Positions 17,928 through 27,028 of a stretch of 64,000 bases of DNA are shown here, piece after piece. Origin of the DNA: Phycisphaerales bacterium (lineage in GTDB: Bacteria; Planctomycetota; Phycisphaerae; Phycisphaerales; SM1A02); the NCBI GenBank assembly GCA_030748805.1, contig JASMLG010000098.1:27579-91578 (forward strand). The letters are read 5' to 3'. The position numbers and the translations under genes were made by a program. Under the pieces are notes generated by a model, which ran no database searches, was not told where the DNA came from, and saw nothing but the letters and a program-made list of their open reading frames with translations. How positions within the stretch are numbered: the first letter of the stretch is position 1; every line of letters begins with the position of its first letter.

Positions 17928-19685
17928 ATGAAACACTTGGCACTACTTACAACAACGTTATTTGTGTTTATTGGCAGTTCTTTTGGTCAGGTTGAGCCAG
18001 ATGTTTTTGTTCTTGACAATGGAATGAAGTTTATACTCCTTCCAAGATTTGAGGAGCCAAACAGTGTTGCGGCTGGGTGGGTTGCTCGGGTTGGTTCAGT
18101 AAATGAGCGACCTGGAATTACTGGAATGAGTCATTTTTTTGAACACCTTATGTTTAAGGGAACCGACACCGTTGGAACAAGTGATGCTGTTGTGGACTCT
18201 GAGTTTACAGATGTCGAGAGCAAGTTAAGGAACCGAATGCTTGAAATCATTTGGGGAGAACAGTACAGTAAGTTCAGGTTGGGTGAAATTGATGACCCGT
18301 GGGACGAAAAACACGATACTCCAGAACTTTCTTCTCTTAGAAAAGAGCTAAAAGAAACAATGAATAATCACAGGGGTGTAATAGTAAAGGACGAGTTAGC
18401 GTCTTTGTATCAAAGCGAGGGGGCGGTTGGGCTAAACGCTTTTACGAGCGAGGATGTTACCTTTTACATTAACCAGTTGCCCGCAAATAAACTTGAGCTT
18501 TGGTGTTGGCTTGAATCAGACCGGCTAGCAAACAGTGTTTTTAGAGAGTTTTTCTCTGAAAGAGATGTAGTTCATGAAGAACGCAGAATGAGAACAGAGT
18601 CATCTCCGATAGGAGAGTTCCAAGAACAGTTTAACTCTATGTTTTGGCAGGCGTCCCCATATTCTTGGCCTGTTATTGGCTGGCCAAGCGATTTGAACAG
18701 CTACACGCTAGAAGAGGCTAATAGATATTTTGATATTTATTATCAACCGAGCAACCTCGTAGGTGTTTTGGTTGGTGATTTTGATCTTGAAACAACAAAA
18801 AAAATGATTGTTGAGTATTTTGGACAACTTGAAGCTGGAAGCGAGCCACCTCCAGTGGTTCCAACAATCGAGCCGACCCAAAAAGCTCAGCAGAGAATGC
18901 TTGCTAGTGTAGCCGCACAATCTCAGGTGGAAATCCGATATCACGCAGTTCCAGCCGGCCACTCTGATGGATATGCTCTTGAAATAATGTCCGGTGTGTT
19001 AAACGGAAAAACGGGGCGCCTATATAAATCGATGGTTCAGGGGGAAGAAATTGCAGCCAACACACGATTTGTTGTCGATACCAAAAAGTACGCAGGTGCG
19101 GTTTTGTTTGCTGGAACTGTAAAGGGAAGCGCCACACCTAAACAGCTTGAGGCGGCGTGGTATGAGCAGGTGTCGTTACTTCAAAACGAACCGGTTTCCA
19201 AAAAAGAATTAGAAAAAGTTAAAAACAATGTTATTGCAAATCAATATCGTCAACTACAAAGCAATTTTTATCTAATGATTCAACTTGGATATATGGAAGC
19301 TCTGGGTGACTGGGAATACATAAATTATTCTGGTGAAAGGCTTCTTGAAATAACCACAGAAGACATTCTTAATGTTGCAAACAAATACCTTCAACCAGAG
19401 AATAGTTCGGTGGCTATTTATGTTCGTTCTAAAGATGCCGAGCCCGTTGATGAGGATTTAGAGAGGTTTAACCCTCAGCAACAAGCCATGATTAAAGAGG
19501 CGTTGAGTGAGTTTAATACCATGTCTGGAGAAGAACTTAAGGCGTTTTTGGAAATGACTAAACAGCAGGCCTCACAAGTTCCACCGGAATACAAAGATGT
19601 TTTTGATTACATAACAGGAAAGCTTCAAGAGAAGGTTCAAGCAATATCTGAAATTAGCAATGGTGATTCTGGTTCTCAGGATTAA
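17928..19685 (+). CDS. M16 family zinc metallopeptidase, catalytic subunit
   Basis: A 585-residue exported M16 (pitrilysin/insulinase-like) peptidase. A signal peptide (about 1-20) is followed by the inverted zinc motif HFFEH (His69, Glu72, His73), so it should be catalytic. The partner gene encoded next lacks this motif, as in bacterial M16B heterodimers where one chain is catalytic and the other shapes the substrate chamber. An insertion of about 80 residues (roughly 85-165), rich in charged residues, follows the zinc motif. An AAGAAGG Shine-Dalgarno precedes the ATG. Substrates are unknown; it heads a four-gene run. Confidence 0.93.
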   Translation: MKHLALLTTTLFVFIGSSFGQVEPDVFVLDNGMKFILLPRFEEPNSVAAGWVARVGSVNERPGITGMSHFFEHLMFKGTDTVGTSDAVVDSEFTDVESKLRNRMLEIIWGEQYSKFRLGEIDDPWDEKHDTPELSSLRKELKETMNNHRGVIVKDELASLYQSEGAVGLNAFTSEDVTFYINQLPANKLELWCWLESDRLANSVFREFFSERDVVHEERRMRTESSPIGEFQEQFNSMFWQASPYSWPVIGWPSDLNSYTLEEANRYFDIYYQPSNLVGVLVGDFDLETTKKMIVEYFGQLEAGSEPPPVVPTIEPTQKAQQRMLASVAAQSQVEIRYHAVPAGHSDGYALEIMSGVLNGKTGRLYKSMVQGEEIAANTRFVVDTKKYAGAVLFAGTVKGSATPKQLEAAWYEQVSLLQNEPVSKKELEKVKNNVIANQYRQLQSNFYLMIQLGYMEALGDWEYINYSGERLLEITTEDILNVANKYLQPENSSVAIYVRSKDAEPVDEDLERFNPQQQAMIKEALSEFNTMSGEELKAFLEMTKQQASQVPPEYKDVFDYITGKLQEKVQAISEISNGDSGSQD

Positions 19686-19719
19686 CCACAAAACTAAAAT
19701 TGGCTAGAGGAAGTTCAAC

Positions 19720-21171
19720 ATGCTAACTACACTAATAACCGCCGTTCTTGGGTTCATTACACCAGGCCATCCAAGCGAAATTACATTTCCTGAATATTCG
19801 TTTACTCCACCAATGTCTGAGGACTACCTAGAGGTATTGAGTTGTGGGGTCCCTGTTTATGTTGCTGAAGATAAAGAGCTTCCGCTAATAAACGTTTCTT
19901 TTACATTTCTTGGTGGCAAATATCTTGAGCCGAACAATCTTGTTGGTTTAACAGGGGTTATGGCGTCTATGGTTCAAAGCGGTGGAACAACTTCTGTTTC
20001 TGCCGAGGATGTCGATGAGCGGTTTGCGTATCTCGCCGCAAACACATCGGTTGTGGGATCAGCAACAGTTGTGTCGGCTAGTTTAAACTCTCTGTCCTCC
20101 AATTTTGATGAAAGTTTTGGTTTGTTTCTCGATGTGTTGCAAAATCCTGGTTTTGATGAATCAAGACTACGGATTGAAGTTGATTCTATTGTTGAGGGAC
20201 TGAAACAACGAAACGACTATCCTTCGGGCATTCTTTCAAGGGAGTCCAGGTCGCTTCTTTATGGAGACTCGTATCTTGGCAGAGAGCCGGTGTTTGATTC
20301 TATTAACTCTATTAACAAGGGCTTAATGCTTGACCTCTATTCAAGAATTATTAATCCATCAAATATGGTTGTTTCTATAAGCGGTGACTTTAAGAAAGAA
20401 GATATGTTGAAGAAACTTGACGATTCAATATGTTCTTGGAAGATGGGTTCAGAAACCGAAAACCCCCCAGATGTTATTTCTAATTACTCGCCTGGTATTT
20501 ATTTTGTAGATCAGGATGTTCCACAGGGTGGGGTTCGTATTGGACTTAGGTCTTTAAGGCGCAGCGACCCCGATCTAGAAGCGGCAATAATTATGAATTA
20601 TATTCTTGGCGGTGGTGGGTTTAGCAGCAGAATAACACAGAGTGTTAGAAGCAATGAGGGTCTGGCGTATGGAGCTGGGTCGCGGCTTTCGCCGGGCACG
20701 TGGTCTGATGGTCTTTGGGGAGCACACTTTGAATCAAAAAACTCAACTGTTGCCCTAGCCGCAAAATTGGTTTTTGATGAGATAAAAAAAATAAAAACAG
20801 AGCTGGTTTCTGATGAAGAACTAGAGTTGGCTAAGGGTTCTCTTGTGGAACAGTTTCCAAGCACCTTTCAATCGAAGATTGGAATGTTGAAATTGTTTGT
20901 AATGGACAACCTAACAAATAGGGACCCTTCGTATTGGCAGACATTTAGAGACAAAATAAGTGCTGTTACGGCTGAAGATGTTCAACGCGTAGCAAACCGG
21001 CTGCTTAGGACAGAGGACATGTTGGTGGTTGTTGTGGGCAATTGGGAAGAAATCAAACAGGGTGATTCGGGTGGCCGTGCAAATATGGATGATATAAAAA
21101 ACATTATTGGTGGAGAAGTTGTTGAGCTTCCTCTTCGCGATCCGCTCACTCTTAGGGCAACCAGCAAATGA
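19720..21171 (+). CDS. M16 family peptidase-like protein, non-catalytic partner
   Basis: A 483-residue M16 family protein with a signal peptide (about 1-17). At the place where the zinc motif belongs it reads GGKYLEPNNLVGLTGVMA and no HxxEH is present, so it should not be catalytic. The C-terminal half keeps the GGGGFSSRITQSVRSNEGLAY segment, typical of the family's substrate-binding partner subunits. A GAGGAAG-type Shine-Dalgarno precedes the ATG. It lies 34 bp after the catalytic M16 gene and very likely forms a heterodimer with it. The stop overlaps the next gene by 4 bp. Confidence 0.92.
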   Translation: MLTTLITAVLGFITPGHPSEITFPEYSFTPPMSEDYLEVLSCGVPVYVAEDKELPLINVSFTFLGGKYLEPNNLVGLTGVMASMVQSGGTTSVSAEDVDERFAYLAANTSVVGSATVVSASLNSLSSNFDESFGLFLDVLQNPGFDESRLRIEVDSIVEGLKQRNDYPSGILSRESRSLLYGDSYLGREPVFDSINSINKGLMLDLYSRIINPSNMVVSISGDFKKEDMLKKLDDSICSWKMGSETENPPDVISNYSPGIYFVDQDVPQGGVRIGLRSLRRSDPDLEAAIIMNYILGGGGFSSRITQSVRSNEGLAYGAGSRLSPGTWSDGLWGAHFESKNSTVALAAKLVFDEIKKIKTELVSDEELELAKGSLVEQFPSTFQSKIGMLKLFVMDNLTNRDPSYWQTFRDKISAVTAEDVQRVANRLLRTEDMLVVVVGNWEEIKQGDSGGRANMDDIKNIIGGEVVELPLRDPLTLRATSK

Positions 21172-22031
21172 CAAGCCAGACGAACTTCGATACTTTGGAG
21201 CACAAAAACAACATGGGAAGCAGGCCAATAAAACCCGGATGGATTACTGCCAAAACAGCGGATATAAACGATCTTTATGAGAAATCGGTTCAGTGTCCCG
21301 ACTCGGAAATAGATCTTGTTTATAAGACATGGAGAGAAATGAGAGGAAGAAAACCCCTTTCAATTAGAGAAGATTTTTGCGGAACTTCTGCTGTCGCAAG
21401 GGAGTGGGTTCGCAGAGATGCCCTAAACACCGTTGTTGGGGTAGATTTAGACAGCGAAACCCTTTCTTGGGCACAGAATCGAATCAACCAAGAGTTGACT
21501 CCAGACCAAATAAGCCGAATCGAACTTGTTGAACACGACGTTATGGAAATTCAGTCGATTCCAGTTGACTGTGTTCTTGCAATGAATTTTAGTTATTACG
21601 GATTTAAAAAAAGGGCCAACCTGTTGGCTTATTTTAGGTCCGTATATAACAGTATTGTTGATGATGGGATGTTCTTGCTAGACGCATACGGCGGAAGTGA
21701 TTCTTTTTTGGAAATGGACGAAGAAAGGGACCTTGACGGGTTTACTTATATTTGGGATCAGAATTATGTGAACCCGATTACCGGAGATGTTACAAACTAC
21801 ATTCATTTTAAATTTCCTGATGGGTCAAAAATCAACAAGGCGTTTGTTTACGAGTGGAGGTTTTGGACTTTACCTGAAATTAAAGACGTTTTGATAGAGG
21901 CGGGCTTCTCAAGAGTTGTTGTTTATTGGGAGGGGTCAGACGAAGATGGTGACGGAAATGGAGAGTGGGTAATCGATGATCGCGGAGAGGCGTGTGCTGG
22001 TTGGGTTGCGTACGTTGCCGCAATCAAATAA
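21168..22031 (+). CDS. Class I SAM-dependent methyltransferase
   Basis: A 287-residue protein with a Rossmann-fold methyltransferase core. The SAM-binding motif I region is REDFCGTSAVAREWVRR (about 67-83), followed by VVGVDLDSETLSWA as motif II, and a motif-IV-like VLAMNFSYYGFKKR. The family to which it belongs has no fixed substrate, so I leave the function open. The ATGA overlap with the M16 gene shows translational coupling. A polyprenyl diphosphate synthase gene follows, which may suggest quinone or isoprenoid methylation, but there is no direct support. Confidence 0.85.
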   Translation: MTSQTNFDTLEHKNNMGSRPIKPGWITAKTADINDLYEKSVQCPDSEIDLVYKTWREMRGRKPLSIREDFCGTSAVAREWVRRDALNTVVGVDLDSETLSWAQNRINQELTPDQISRIELVEHDVMEIQSIPVDCVLAMNFSYYGFKKRANLLAYFRSVYNSIVDDGMFLLDAYGGSDSFLEMDEERDLDGFTYIWDQNYVNPITGDVTNYIHFKFPDGSKINKAFVYEWRFWTLPEIKDVLIEAGFSRVVVYWEGSDEDGDGNGEWVIDDRGEACAGWVAYVAAIK

Positions 22032-22040
22032 GTGTTTCCC

Positions 22041-23018
22041 ATGAATATATTGATAGACAAAACAAGTAGTTTGGGGGAGTGGCTTTCGGAAGAGTTGGGT
22101 GTTGTTTCTTCTGTTATTTCTAATCATCTTCAAAGTAATCATGGTGCTGTAAACGATGTTTGTGGCGAACTAGCTGCATACAGAGGAAAAATGTTAAGGC
22201 CATCTCTTTTGTTGCTTTCGTGGAAAACGGTTTTTGAAGATGCGCCAACCCCACAGCACATAAGCACTGCCGCAGCTGTTTTAGAACTCATACACCTAGC
22301 AACTCTTGTTCACGATGACGTGCTTGATGAAGCCGACCTAAGAAGAGGAAAGCGCACGATTAACACTCTTTGTGGAAACGAAACCGCGGTTATGCTTGGG
22401 GACTATTTGTTATCAAGCGCTTTTCACCTGTGTTCTACGATCGGAAATCCAAACCTCAACCTTCTTTTGGGTGAAGTGACGAACACCCTATGCGCTGGAG
22501 AGGTCGTACAGTTGTTTAATAGAAACAATGTTGATTTAGATGTCGATTCGTATTATCAAATTATACACGACAAAACCGCTTCTTTAATTTCTGCTTCTTG
22601 TGAAATGGGAGCGATTCTGGGAAATGGCGACGAGGATTGTATTCAAGCGCTAAAGGTTTTTGGGAACCATGTTGGAACCGCGTTTCAAATCAAGGATGAT
22701 TTGTTGGATCTTCTTGGCTGTAAAAAAATTATTGGCAAGCCAGCTGGCAGGGATCTTGAGAAGGGGAAATTAACCCTGCCCGTTATTTTGATGCTTTCTA
22801 AAAACCCAGAATTAAAAACAAGAGTTTTGGTTGCAATTAATGACAACAACCGCAGAGAGTTGATTTGTATGCTTAACTCTGCTGGAACAATTTCTGTGGC
22901 TTTTGAAGAAATAAAGCGCCTGGTCTCCTCTGCCACCAATTCGATTGAGAGAGTGTTTTCTAATGACGGGGCTTCTAAACTTTGTGAAATTGCAGAACAG
23001 TTAAACCGGCCTATTTAA
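22041..23018 (+). CDS. Polyprenyl (long-chain) diphosphate synthase
   Basis: A 325-residue trans-prenyltransferase. The first Asp-rich motif DDVLDEADLRRGK and the second KDDLLDLLG bind Mg2+-diphosphate, and GKPAGRDLEKGKLTLP matches the conserved region after the second motif. These enzymes condense isopentenyl diphosphate onto allylic primers to make quinone side chains or other long prenyl chains; chain length is not readable here. An in-frame GTG at 22032 is an alternative start, and neither has a clear Shine-Dalgarno. It ends the M16 operon. Confidence 0.93.
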   Translation: MNILIDKTSSLGEWLSEELGVVSSVISNHLQSNHGAVNDVCGELAAYRGKMLRPSLLLLSWKTVFEDAPTPQHISTAAAVLELIHLATLVHDDVLDEADLRRGKRTINTLCGNETAVMLGDYLLSSAFHLCSTIGNPNLNLLLGEVTNTLCAGEVVQLFNRNNVDLDVDSYYQIIHDKTASLISASCEMGAILGNGDEDCIQALKVFGNHVGTAFQIKDDLLDLLGCKKIIGKPAGRDLEKGKLTLPVILMLSKNPELKTRVLVAINDNNRRELICMLNSAGTISVAFEEIKRLVSSATNSIERVFSNDGASKLCEIAEQLNRPI

Positions 23019-23129
23019 AGTCAATGCAAGCATGGGGGCGGCACAAAGTTTGTTTTTTTATCTTTAACTTGTTATCATTGTTGGTTCGCAGTAACAAACA
23101 CGGTGTTTGTTGACTACAACTGCTTTTTT

Positions 23130-23202
23130 GTCCCGTTCGTCTAGTGGCCAAGGACGCCAGGTTCTCATCCTGGTAACAGGGGTTCGAGTCCCCTACGGGA
23201 TG
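23130..23202 (+). tRNA. tRNA-Glu (anticodon CTC)
   Basis: A 73-nt cloverleaf without encoded CCA. The anticodon stem CCAGG/CCTGG closes a TTCTCAT loop whose anticodon is CTC, reading GAG. The D arm has TCGTCTAGTGGCCAAGGA and the T arm AGGGGTTCGAGTCCCCT, typical of glutamate tRNAs. The acceptor stem GTCCCGT/ACGGGAT opens with a G1:U72 wobble in place of the usual G-C. The discriminator is G at 23202. Confidence 0.95.
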
Positions 23203-23249
23203 TTATTCGCGTGCAATTCGATGAGAATTGTTTATTGGAGACCATAAAC

Positions 23250-24173
23250 ATGCTTCCTAGACGACCGCCAAAATCGGGGCGTATTGGCTTTTTATATCTT
23301 CCTCCATATCGGATTCAAGGAATAAGCATAGCTGGTGAACAGACGGCCATACACATTCCAGAATTAGATATCGCGTTCGACATTGGTCTTTGCCCAAGAC
23401 CGGTATTGTCTGCGCCATACGTTGCAATAACTCATGGACACATGGACCATGTTGCTGGGTTGCCATATTACTTTAGCCAGAGAATGTTTCAAAAAATGGG
23501 AATTGGAACATGTATATGTCATGCTGAAATTGCTGGGGCAATTCAAGCCATGATGGGCGGGTGGGTTGATCTTGAACAACAGTACACCAAACATAATATT
23601 GTTGCTCTTAGGCCAGATGAGACCTTTCAGATAAAGCCAAGTGTTGTAATAAAGGGTATCGAAGCAAGACATACTGTTCCAGCTATGTCCTACGTAGTTA
23701 TTGAACACCGAAAAAAATTGCTTGAAAAATATCAGGGGCTTCCGCAAAATCGTCTAAGAGAATTAGCAAGAGAGGGAACGAGTATAACGAACACCATAAA
23801 TATTCCTCTTGTTGCCTGTACTGGAGACACAGAAATGGGAGACCATTTGCTTAGAACAGAGTTTGTAAATGCCACAACGGTTATAACCGAATGTACTTTT
23901 TTTGAGTCAGATCACAAAAATCGTGCTTCGGTTGGAAAGCACCTTCATATTGATGATTTAGCCGACCTTCTTCAGGTGTGGAAGGCGGAACACGTCGTAA
24001 TAACACACACAAGCAGAAGAACTGGGTTGGATGTAATTAAACAGGCAATTGAGGACAGAATTGGGTGTGATGAGTCTCACAGGATACACCTGCTTATGGA
24101 TCACCGGGCAAATCAACTTCGGTACGAGGAGCAACTTTCAGAAATAACTGATCTTATTGAAAATGAAACGTAG
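23250..24173 (+). CDS. MBL-fold metallo-hydrolase, RNase Z-like
   Basis: A 307-residue metallo-beta-lactamase-fold hydrolase. The signature HGHMDHVAG (the HxHxDH metal motif) lies near residue 60, and later CTGDTEMGD and ITHTSRRT supply the other expected ligands. The overall layout, with long insert and late His, resembles tRNase Z-like phosphodiesterases, which trim tRNA 3' ends. It follows tRNA-Glu by under 50 bp, which may be chance. The start at 23250 has a TGGAG Shine-Dalgarno 9 bp upstream; an upstream GTG at 23211 is less likely. RNase Z itself is not proven. Confidence 0.75.
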   Translation: MLPRRPPKSGRIGFLYLPPYRIQGISIAGEQTAIHIPELDIAFDIGLCPRPVLSAPYVAITHGHMDHVAGLPYYFSQRMFQKMGIGTCICHAEIAGAIQAMMGGWVDLEQQYTKHNIVALRPDETFQIKPSVVIKGIEARHTVPAMSYVVIEHRKKLLEKYQGLPQNRLRELAREGTSITNTINIPLVACTGDTEMGDHLLRTEFVNATTVITECTFFESDHKNRASVGKHLHIDDLADLLQVWKAEHVVITHTSRRTGLDVIKQAIEDRIGCDESHRIHLLMDHRANQLRYEEQLSEITDLIENET

Positions 24174-24273
24174 CATAAGTCGAAAATAACACTAAGATTA
24201 AACATTCACAATAATTGCATGGACGCAGTGGAATTTTTTATTAGAATCGACTTAAGGGCTTTTGGCCACCTCC

Positions 24274-25647
24274 ATGAATAACAATACTGTTGACAAACAA
24301 GAACTTAAAAAAAACCTTTTAGATTGTTTAAAATCTGAGCACCCAACAATGTGTCGAAGGTGGTTTGAGGATATTGACGTTGTTGGCATTGCAGACGGCT
24401 CTATCCATATTCATGTTGACGAACCCGTTCAACTAAAATATTTACAACGATGTTGCTCGCAACAATTTGTTGACGCTGCTCAGATGGTGACGGGTCACCT
24501 TCTTAGTGTTCGTTTCTTGGGTAACGAGGAAGCGCTTAGGGCTACCTCCACGGTTGTCTCAGGTGATAGCGTAGGAAGCGGATCTGTTATGTCTTCTTCA
24601 AACACGGAAGAGGACATGCTTATTAGTCCTGATTTCAATTTTGACAATTTTATAATTGGACCCGGCAACCAGCTTGCACACGCGGCTGCTACCGCGGTTT
24701 CAAATAAGCCCGGTCAGGCCTACAACCCGCTGTTTATTCACGGTGGGGTTGGTCTTGGAAAGACGCACCTTCTTCAGTCCATTTGCCAAACGGCTATGCG
24801 CAACTACCAATCAATGCGCATCTATTATGTTTCTTGTAATGGTTTTATGACACAATTTTTAGAGTCGGTACAAAGTGGTGAAATGTCGTCTTTTCGACAT
24901 AAATTCCGCGCGTTTGACATGTTAATAATAGATGACATTCATGATTTATCGAAAAGAGACCAAACCCAAGAAGAGTTTTTCCACACCTTCAACACGCTTT
25001 TTCAATCTGGTCGACAGATAGTTATTAGTTCTGACGCGCCGCCAAACGAAATCCCCTTTTTAGAGGAGCGGTTAATTAGTCGCTTTGGCTGCGGTTTGGT
25101 TGCAAGAATTGAATCACCTGGATATGAAACACGAGTGGCAATAATTCATAAAAAGGCAGCTATTCGACATATTGAAATTCCTGATGACGTTTGCTCGTAT
25201 GTTGCAACAAGGCTTGATTCAAACATTCGACAACTAGAGGGTGCTATTACTAAACTTCAGGGACTTTCCTTGTTAGAAAACAAAAAGATTAATTTAGAAA
25301 TGGCAAAACAAGCAATTGGAGGCGGTGGAAACGGAAGTCTTCCGAAGCGCGTTTCTGTGCAAGACATCTTAGATGTTATTGTTTCGTTTTATGATGTTCG
25401 TTTAACGGACCTGTTGTCTAAGCGAAGGCACAAATCAATAACAATTCCAAGACAAGCAGGAATGTGGCTTGCAAGAAAACACACTCGGTTTAGTTTAGAA
25501 GAAATCGGAGGGTATTTTGGTGGTCGCGACCACACAACAGTAATGCACGCTATTAAATCAGTTGACGAGAAAAAACAAGAGGACAAACAGTTTGAACGAG
25601 ATATCCTGCGGCTAGAGCGAGAACTATCGGACCTCGCGGGGGGGTGA
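24274..25647 (+). CDS. dnaA: Chromosomal replication initiator DnaA
   Basis: A 457-residue DnaA, a normal family length. Domain III holds the Walker A motif (GLGKTH, Lys163) and Walker B (IIDDIH, Asp220 and Asp221). Domain IV carries the DnaA-box-reading signature GGRDHTTVMHAI at about 416-427. The N-terminal domain I is short and domain II is a serine-rich linker (about 95-120). The ATG at 24274 lacks a close Shine-Dalgarno; a TTG at 24262 preceded by AAGGG is an alternative adding four residues. The gene is not followed by dnaN as in many bacteria, but by a candidate origin and trpD. Confidence 0.98.
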   Translation: MNNNTVDKQELKKNLLDCLKSEHPTMCRRWFEDIDVVGIADGSIHIHVDEPVQLKYLQRCCSQQFVDAAQMVTGHLLSVRFLGNEEALRATSTVVSGDSVGSGSVMSSSNTEEDMLISPDFNFDNFIIGPGNQLAHAAATAVSNKPGQAYNPLFIHGGVGLGKTHLLQSICQTAMRNYQSMRIYYVSCNGFMTQFLESVQSGEMSSFRHKFRAFDMLIIDDIHDLSKRDQTQEEFFHTFNTLFQSGRQIVISSDAPPNEIPFLEERLISRFGCGLVARIESPGYETRVAIIHKKAAIRHIEIPDDVCSYVATRLDSNIRQLEGAITKLQGLSLLENKKINLEMAKQAIGGGGNGSLPKRVSVQDILDVIVSFYDVRLTDLLSKRRHKSITIPRQAGMWLARKHTRFSLEEIGGYFGGRDHTTVMHAIKSVDEKKQEDKQFERDILRLERELSDLAGG

Positions 25648-25940
25648 AGTATCAACAGCTTTGTGGATAAGTCGTGGACAAGTTACATTCAGTAATAGCA
25701 AAAACCAGCGTGTTTTTCTTCACTACAAGGCGCCATGGGACACAGGGGCAACACTTAGTAGAGAGTCGCAACAAATAACAAACAGGTTATTCGATGGGCC
25801 GAGGGACCATAAGCCCTTATGGACACAGGGATTAACTGGTCTGGGGTTCGTTCGTCCACAAATCGTCAAGTATTATTACTACGAAGACGTATATTTAATA
25901 GATATATGCTTTTATTTCCTACCAATTGAAGTGTGGGGTT
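25648..25940. other. Candidate replication origin (oriC) downstream of dnaA
   Basis: This 293-bp gene-free stretch follows dnaA and holds one perfect DnaA box plus weaker ones. TGTGGATAA lies at 25662-25670 (the complement of TTATCCACA), and 2-mismatch versions lie at 25674-25682 (CGTGGACAA), 25817-25825 (TTATGGACA) and 25852-25860 (TCGTCCACA). A 7-bp inverted repeat (CCATAAG/CTTATGG) is at 25807-25822, overlapping one box. An AT-rich part at about 25863-25918 could be the unwinding element. That this is the functional origin is inference. Confidence 0.6.
25662..25670 (-). promoter_or_regulatory. Perfect DnaA box (TTATCCACA)
   Basis: TGTGGATAA on the plus strand is the exact complement of the consensus 9-mer TTATCCACA. 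It begins 14 bp after the dnaA stop codon and is the strongest individual element in the candidate origin. Confidence 0.75.
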
Positions 25941-26969
25941 CTATTCAGTGTTACTAATCTTGCCCCATTTCTCTATTAGACGCTTTGTTGCCCCAGAATC
26001 AATGCTTTTAGAAGCCATTATTACACCATCAGACACGCTATTGACTAGATCAGCGAGAAAAAGCCCAACTGCACTGCTAAGCAAAACCATATCTCTTGGG
26101 GCACCAGGTTTCTTTTCTACAAGGCAATCATAAATCATATCGGTGGCGGAATCCAAACTGTCTGCTGTTACTTCATCGATGTTCCACATTTTAAGACCAA
26201 CCTGACGAGGGTCTATTGTTTCTTCTATTAATCTTCCTTCAATTACATAGATAACTCTGGTCGGCGCAGAAATTGAAAGTTCATCAAGCCCGTCGTTCGA
26301 ATGAACAACTGCCGACTTTACTGTTCCATGCGCAAGCAATGACTCAGCAACTGGAGTTACATACTGGTCGTCCCACACTCCAAGGAGTTGCCTTCCAGCA
26401 GAACACGGATTTGTTAGTGGACCAAGAAGATTAAAAATAGTTGGAAAGGGCAACTCTTTTCTAACTGGCATAACATTGGCAACAGCCTTGTGGTGCTTGG
26501 GAGCAAAACAAAAACATATCCCTGCGTCTCTTAAACAATTTATTTGCTGATTTATAGAGGCATCAATGTTAATACCCAGTTTTTCTAGTATTTCAGCAGA
26601 CCCCCTTCCGGTTCTTGACCGATTTCCATGTTTAGCAACTCGCACTCCGCACGCTGCGGAAACGATACTAGCAGCAGTAGAAACATTGAATGTTTTGGGA
26701 GCTCCTCCAGTTCCACAAGTATCAAGCAGATCGCGCCGGTTTGGTAAATCAATTCTCTCTGCGCATTCGCGCATAACAGTGGAAGCACCAAACAGTTCTT
26801 GGCCCGTTGGTGTTCTTGTTGCCAGAATACCAAGGAAGCAACCAATCAGACCATCTGTAGCCCCCCCATTCATAATAACCCTGAAAGCACCGGCAATCTC
26901 ATCAGCCGAAAGGGTTTTGCCTTCTTGCAAATGTTCAATTGCACACAAAAGAGGTTCGGTTGTTTTCAT
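25941..26969 (-). CDS. trpD: Anthranilate phosphoribosyltransferase
   Basis: A 342-residue TrpD, which transfers phosphoribosyl from PRPP to anthranilate in tryptophan synthesis. The PRPP-binding GTGGAPKTFNVST (about 76-88), the GNRSRTGRGSAE catalytic loop and the LLGPLTNP motif are all present. The start is uncertain: ATG 26969 gives a normal length, while ATG 26987 or TTG 26999 would add 6 to 10 residues. No other trp gene is present in this window. It is divergent from lgt and convergent with nothing; it backs directly onto the candidate origin. Confidence 0.96.
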   Translation of the reverse strand: MKTTEPLLCAIEHLQEGKTLSADEIAGAFRVIMNGGATDGLIGCFLGILATRTPTGQELFGASTVMRECAERIDLPNRRDLLDTCGTGGAPKTFNVSTAASIVSAACGVRVAKHGNRSRTGRGSAEILEKLGINIDASINQQINCLRDAGICFCFAPKHHKAVANVMPVRKELPFPTIFNLLGPLTNPCSAGRQLLGVWDDQYVTPVAESLLAHGTVKSAVVHSNDGLDELSISAPTRVIYVIEGRLIEETIDPRQVGLKMWNIDEVTADSLDSATDMIYDCLVEKKPGAPRDMVLLSSAVGLFLADLVNSVSDGVIMASKSIDSGATKRLIEKWGKISNTE

Positions 26970-27028
26970 ATTCTGCAAATGATACATCGTGTCGACCAAA
27001 ATAATTACAGAATGTGTACCATTTGTTA

